Assembly (NCBI RefSeq): GCF_002078015.1
Contig: NZ_LWBP01000024.1
Coordinates: 59,056 to 123,055, forward strand
Source of the DNA: Niastella populi
GTDB taxonomy: Bacteria > Bacteroidota > Bacteroidia > Chitinophagales > Chitinophagaceae
Direction of reading: 5' to 3'
Length of the DNA: 64,000 bases
Shown here piece by piece: positions 62,899 to 64,000 of this stretch (the first letter of the stretch is position 1; each line of letters opens with the position of its first letter). The position numbers and the translations under genes are program-made. The notes under the pieces were generated by a model that saw nothing but the letters and a program-made list of their open reading frames with translations, had not been told where the DNA came from and made no database searches.

Positions 62899-63771
62899 CT
62901 ACTGTTTTTGTATAAACTCTTTCTGGTAATTCAACGGACTTTTGCCAGTAATTAGTTTAAAGTACTTATGAAAACTGGTAAAATTGTTGAATCCACTCTC
63001 AAAACAGAGCTGTTTTATGCTCATTTTATTTTCTATGAGCAGTTTACAGGCATAACCTACCCTTACTTCTATAAGAAATTGCGAAAAAGTCTTACTTGTT
63101 TTTGACTTGAAGTACCGGCAGAATGAATTGGGACTGATATTGGCAACGGAAGCTATTTCATCGAGCTGAATGGGGCGTTTGAAGTTCCTGAGCGAGAAAT
63201 CGTAAATGGCATTTATGCGATCATGCTCAGCATCAGGCAGTTCGTGTTTAAATCCGATAGAGGAAAGAGATTGAACCTCCTGGCATTCGGCAATGGCGGT
63301 GAGGGCCTGGGTAAGCAGCATAATACGGTGCGGCCCTTCGGTATGTAATAATACGTCTAAAAACTCCGAAACTACCATGCGGGTTTTACCAGTGATCTGC
63401 AGTCCGCGTTTCGCTTTTTCCAGTACATTTTTTATTTTAATATTTTCGGGAAGCTGAAGAAACTGCTCGCCCCAGAAGTTCTCACAGAAATGGCATACCC
63501 TTATATCTACCGGCGATTCTTTATTTTCATCGAAATACGAGTCGTTGAAACGCCAGTAATGGGGTAGTCCGGCGCCTACCAATACCACATCGCCCGATTT
63601 GAAATGTCTGATGCTGTCACCCACGAACTGGGTGCCTTCGCCTTTTCTGAAATGAATGAGCTCCACTTCCTGGTGATAGTGCCAGCGGTTGTTGATGTAG
63701 GGAACGAGGTCCTGCCGAACGCTAAAGGAATGGCGGATCTCTTTTGATACTTTTAAAAGTTGCGGCCTCAT
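62899..63771 (-). CDS. AraC-family regulator with cupin sensor domain
   Basis: A 290-residue regulator. Residues 15-130 form a cupin-like sugar-sensing domain (NNRWHYHQEVELIHFRKGEG, GDVVLVGAGLPHYWRF). Residues 185-285 are the double helix-turn-helix (IQLDEIASVANISPNSFCRY, MSIKQLCFESGFNNFTSFHK, YFKLITGKSPLNYQKEF). It lies directly in front of the beta-helix gene, is probably co-transcribed with it, and is a candidate activator for it and perhaps for the nearby GH29/YhcH genes. Its ligand is likely a mono- or disaccharide from the substrate. Confidence 0.92.
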   Translation of the reverse strand: MRPQLLKVSKEIRHSFSVRQDLVPYINNRWHYHQEVELIHFRKGEGTQFVGDSIRHFKSGDVVLVGAGLPHYWRFNDSYFDENKESPVDIRVCHFCENFWGEQFLQLPENIKIKNVLEKAKRGLQITGKTRMVVSEFLDVLLHTEGPHRIMLLTQALTAIAECQEVQSLSSIGFKHELPDAEHDRINAIYDFSLRNFKRPIQLDEIASVANISPNSFCRYFKSKTSKTFSQFLIEVRVGYACKLLIENKMSIKQLCFESGFNNFTSFHKYFKLITGKSPLNYQKEFIQKQ

Positions 63772-63859
63772 GTATTAAGCTACTTTTACTTCAAATGGCA
63801 ATATGTATGCAATCAGGGGTAATTTAGCTTAGTTTTTAAGGGCCATCTAAAAAAGTTAC

Positions 63860-63890
63860 GCTAACGTTTCCGTAATAATTTACCGTTAGC
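63860..63890. promoter_or_regulatory. Inverted repeat upstream of the AraC gene
   Basis: GCTAACG (63860-63866) and CGTTAGC (63884-63890) are perfect 7-bp arms with 17 bases between, about 90 bases upstream of the AraC start. It is a candidate operator, possibly autoregulatory. Confidence 0.35.
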
Positions 63891-63935
63891 GATTCACGGT
63901 ATTTCGTTAACCCTTGCTGGTAGCGGGTTTCGGGA

Positions 63936-63998
63936 GTTTGTTGTTTGTGGTTTGTTGTTTGTGGTTGATGCCGCGCCGGAGGGGTTTGTTGTTTATGG
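63936..63998. repeat. GTTTGTTGTTTGTGG direct repeats at window end
   Basis: Near-identical copies start at 63936, 63950 and 63984 (the last reads GTTTGTTGTTTATGG). Another low-complexity intergenic tract of the kind seen between PUL genes; it may continue beyond the window. Confidence 0.65.
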
Positions 63999-64000
63999 TT

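Overview
The window looks like chromosomal DNA of a glycan-degrading member of the Bacteroidota, most likely Chitinophagaceae (a Chitinophaga or Niastella relative). The signs are three SusC/SusD pairs, two ECF sigma/FecR pairs, many secreted or lipid-anchored carbohydrate-active enzymes, a type IX secretion C-terminal sorting domain, AraC-type regulators and an orphan PAAR protein. The genus is inferred from protein style only. No rRNA, tRNA, CRISPR or transposase gene was seen.

Region 1 (1-13.6 kb) is a polysaccharide utilisation locus (PUL): the 3' part of a six-hairpin glycosidase-like gene, then ECF sigma factor, FecR anti-sigma factor, SusC with a signalling (STN) domain, SusD, an IPT/NHL surface lipoprotein, a GH76 endo-alpha-mannanase and a GH92 alpha-mannosidase. 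GH76 plus GH92 point to alpha-mannan. A small housekeeping-like stretch follows (13.9-18.2 kb): a DUF5063 protein, a GH36 alpha-galactosidase, a CYTH protein and a very acidic protein.

Region 2 (18.5-39.2 kb) is a second PUL without a sigma/anti-sigma pair: SusC without STN domain, SusD, a fasciclin-domain lipoprotein, then GH2, GH95, GH31, an alginate-lyase-superfamily protein, GH29, GH88/GH105 and a beta-helix protein with a discoidin-like domain and a sorting tail. A fucosylated, uronate-containing polysaccharide is the likely substrate. The theme resumes at 59.1-63.8 kb with a second GH29, a secreted YhcH-like protein, a second beta-helix protein and an AraC regulator. Intergenic gaps in these parts are full of palindromes and low-complexity tracts, and two GC-rich palindromic elements sit in frame inside the GH2 and GH95 genes.

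Region 3 (39.6-58.3 kb) looks more AT-rich by eye and interrupts the CAZyme theme. It starts with ECF sigma, FecR, SusC (STN) and SusD, followed by a large thioredoxin-calcineurin phosphoesterase fusion instead of sugar enzymes. Converging on it from the minus strand is a candidate peptide-modification locus: a small HTH regulator, a kinase-LanC-like protein that lacks both the lyase domain and the LanC zinc ligands, a 94-residue Ser/Thr-rich, two-Cys peptide with a Sec-like leader and its own terminator, and a translationally coupled trio (beta-propeller lipoprotein, CxxC lipoprotein, and a phosphoesterase paralogue that has lost its metal ligands). Next come a truncated copy of the HTH regulator, a free-standing AraC DNA-binding domain, and a PAAR-M35 metallopeptidase fusion with a downstream small protein resembling the propeptide of M35 peptidases, a probable effector-immunity pair.

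The two systems most worth following up are the kinase-LanC/precursor locus (49.7-55.4 kb) and the PAAR-M35/propeptide-like pair (57.0-58.3 kb). All family assignments come from reading motifs by eye; no database search was run.
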